Of a stretch of 7,490 nt of DNA, positions 6,536-7,490 are shown piece by piece. Both the position numbers and the translations under genes were made by a program. The stretch spans positions 1-7,490 of the forward strand of contig JAIPCS010000167.1 in assembly GCA_021738105.1 (NCBI GenBank), read 5' to 3'. The first letter of the stretch is position 1, and every line of letters begins with the position of its first letter. The DNA is from Sulfuritalea sp. Its GTDB lineage: Bacteria > Pseudomonadota > Gammaproteobacteria > Burkholderiales > Rhodocyclaceae. A model generated the notes under the pieces. It searched no databases. It was not told the DNA's origin and saw nothing but the letters and a program-made list of their open reading frames with translations.

Positions 6536-7165
6536 TCAAACCGGCTGCGTCACCCAGTCCAGCAGTGACTGCCACTGCTCGAGGTCTTTCTCGGCGCGGC
6601 TGGGCGCCAGTTCAAAAATGCTCATGCCATGGGCTGCCGCCTGCACGTAGTTCTGGGTATCGCGCAGGTGCGCCACCACCGGCAGGCCGGTGCCGTCGAG
6701 GAAGCGCTCCAGTTCGCCCGCTGCACGGGTGCGCGCATCCACGCGCATGGCGACGATGGCAACAAAAGCTTCGTGCTTGCGGATCTCTTTTTCCTCGAAC
6801 AGCTTGTCGAGAAACTGGCGGGTGGCGAGGATGTCGAAAATCGAGGGTTGCAGGGGCACGATGACGCGGCGCACGATTTTCAATACCTGGCCCAGCTTCT
6901 TGCCGTGCAAGCCCGCGGGTGTGTCCAGCACTACATGCGTCGTGCCCTTCGGTGGTCGCGCCGGTTTGTCCGGCTCGATATCCCACGAGGCGATATGCGG
7001 CAATGCCGGCGAGCGCAGCTTCAGCCACTCGCGTGAGGACTGCTGGCGGTCGATGTCGCCCAGCATGACGTGCTGCCCCTGTTTTGCAAACCACCCGGCC
7101 AGATTGGTTGCCAGGGTGGTTTTGCCGACGCCACCTTTGGGGTTGGCTATGAGAAAGGATTCCAT
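6536..7165 (-). CDS. Orphan ParA/MinD-type ATPase
   Basis: This 209-residue P-loop ATPase has the deviant Walker A motif NPKGGVGKTTLATN, with signature Lys10 and catalytic Lys15. Asp37/Asp39 lie in the GDIDRQQSS switch, and Asp81 in VVLDTPAG is the Walker B region. These are the marks of the ParA/MinD family, whose members dimerise with ATP, often bind DNA or membrane, and position cargo. At 209 residues it is a short form without the N-terminal HTH of plasmid ParA proteins. No parB-like gene or parS-like repeat is visible nearby, so it is probably an orphan that positions something other than a plasmid, or a chromosomal relative of PpfA-type proteins. It lies 29 bases after the oxidoreductase gene and 114 bases before dnaE, on the same strand. 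The ATG at 7165 places the P loop at the usual distance from the N-terminus; there is no clear ribosome binding site. Confidence 0.85.
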   Translation of the reverse strand: MESFLIANPKGGVGKTTLATNLAGWFAKQGQHVMLGDIDRQQSSREWLKLRSPALPHIASWDIEPDKPARPPKGTTHVVLDTPAGLHGKKLGQVLKIVRRVIVPLQPSIFDILATRQFLDKLFEEKEIRKHEAFVAIVAMRVDARTRAAGELERFLDGTGLPVVAHLRDTQNYVQAAAHGMSIFELAPSRAEKDLEQWQSLLDWVTQPV

Positions 7166-7194
7166 GGGCTTGCGTTTGTTTCGCCGATGGAGCC

Positions 7195-7490
7195 TTAGGG
7201 CAGCAGCACCGTCGATCCGGTGGTCTTCCGGGCCACCAGGTCGGTTTGTGCCTGCGCCGCATCCTTCAGCGCGTATGTCTGATTGACTTCGATCTTGACC
7301 TTGCCCGAGGTGACCATGTCGAACAAGTCTCCGGAGATGGCCAGCAGATCGCTGCGCTGGGCAATGTAGGTAAAGAGTGTGGGCCGGGTAAAGAACAACG
7401 AGCCGCGCTTGGCCAGGTCGCCGCCGTCAAGCAGCGGCGCCGGGCCGGACGCGGCGCCGAACAGCACCATCATGCCCAGCGGTCTGAGGC
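7195..7490 (-). CDS. qor: NADPH:quinone oxidoreductase (zinc-independent MDR family), C-terminal part
   Basis: The frame is open from the right edge to the TAA at 7195-7197, giving the last 97 residues; the N-terminal catalytic half lies outside the window. The visible part starts LRPLGMMVLFGAASG, which is the end of the Rossmann domain where Qor-type enzymes carry a Gly-rich strand. It continues with DLAKRGSLFFTRPTLFTY and ends with LVARKTTGSTVLLP, the typical C-terminus of quinone oxidoreductases of the medium-chain dehydrogenase/reductase superfamily. These enzymes reduce quinones or other electrophilic carbonyl compounds with NADPH in the cytoplasm and lack the catalytic zinc of alcohol dehydrogenases. 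Its stop is 29 bases before the ParA-like gene on the same strand, so the two may share a transcript. The family is secure; the exact substrate and the symbol are not. Confidence 0.85.
   Translation of the reverse strand, partial: LRPLGMMVLFGAASGPAPLLDGGDLAKRGSLFFTRPTLFTYIAQRSDLLAISGDLFDMVTSGKVKIEVNQTYALKDAAQAQTDLVARKTTGSTVLLP

Noticed and set aside
5492..6568. A 358-codon open frame on the plus strand, antisense to dnaE (with a similar 269-codon one at 3959-4768).
   Set aside because: Both lie fully or mostly opposite dnaE, whose protein is unmistakable. Their translations show no recognisable domain and are rich in residues expected from reading GC-rich codons backwards.

Overview
The window looks like an ordinary chromosomal segment of a Gram-negative proteobacterium of moderately high GC, most likely a betaproteobacterium (Rhodocyclales-like or a relative). 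This placement is an inference. It rests on an E. coli-type DnaE of nearly standard length, an MCE-family protein ending in a Trp-Pro tail, an outer-membrane-type lipoprotein, and close resemblance of two other products to the YigI and WbuC families. No rRNA, tRNA, CRISPR array, insertion sequence or phage gene was seen.

Left half, plus strand. The window opens inside the 3' end of an MCE/MlaD-like gene (1-333). It overlaps by 11 bases a lipoprotein gene whose product is built of TPR-like helical repeats (323-1156). After a 123-base gap comes a 72-residue XRE-like helix-turn-helix protein (1280-1498). Then come two tightly spaced hot-dog-fold thioesterase genes of different subfamilies: a YbgC/FadM-like one (1555-1977, TTG start) and a YigI-like one (1988-2473).

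Right half, minus strand, transcribed towards the left. A quinone oxidoreductase gene enters from the right edge (7195-7490, partial). It is followed by an orphan ParA-type ATPase (6536-7165), dnaE for the replicative polymerase alpha subunit (2951-6421), and a WbuC-type cupin (2481-2954). The cupin start codon overlaps the dnaE stop codon in an ATGA. The two halves converge at about 2474-2480, where a 7-bp inverted repeat joins the two stop codons.

Functionally, the left edge is probably the tail of a lipid-transport (MCE/ABC) operon. The thioesterase pair probably hydrolyses acyl-CoAs. The right half mixes a core replication gene with accessory genes that may simply share its transcript. 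No clearly new multi-gene system is visible. The least explained items are the small HTH protein, the orphan ParA beside dnaE, the TPR lipoprotein paired with an MCE protein, and the cupin coupled to dnaE.
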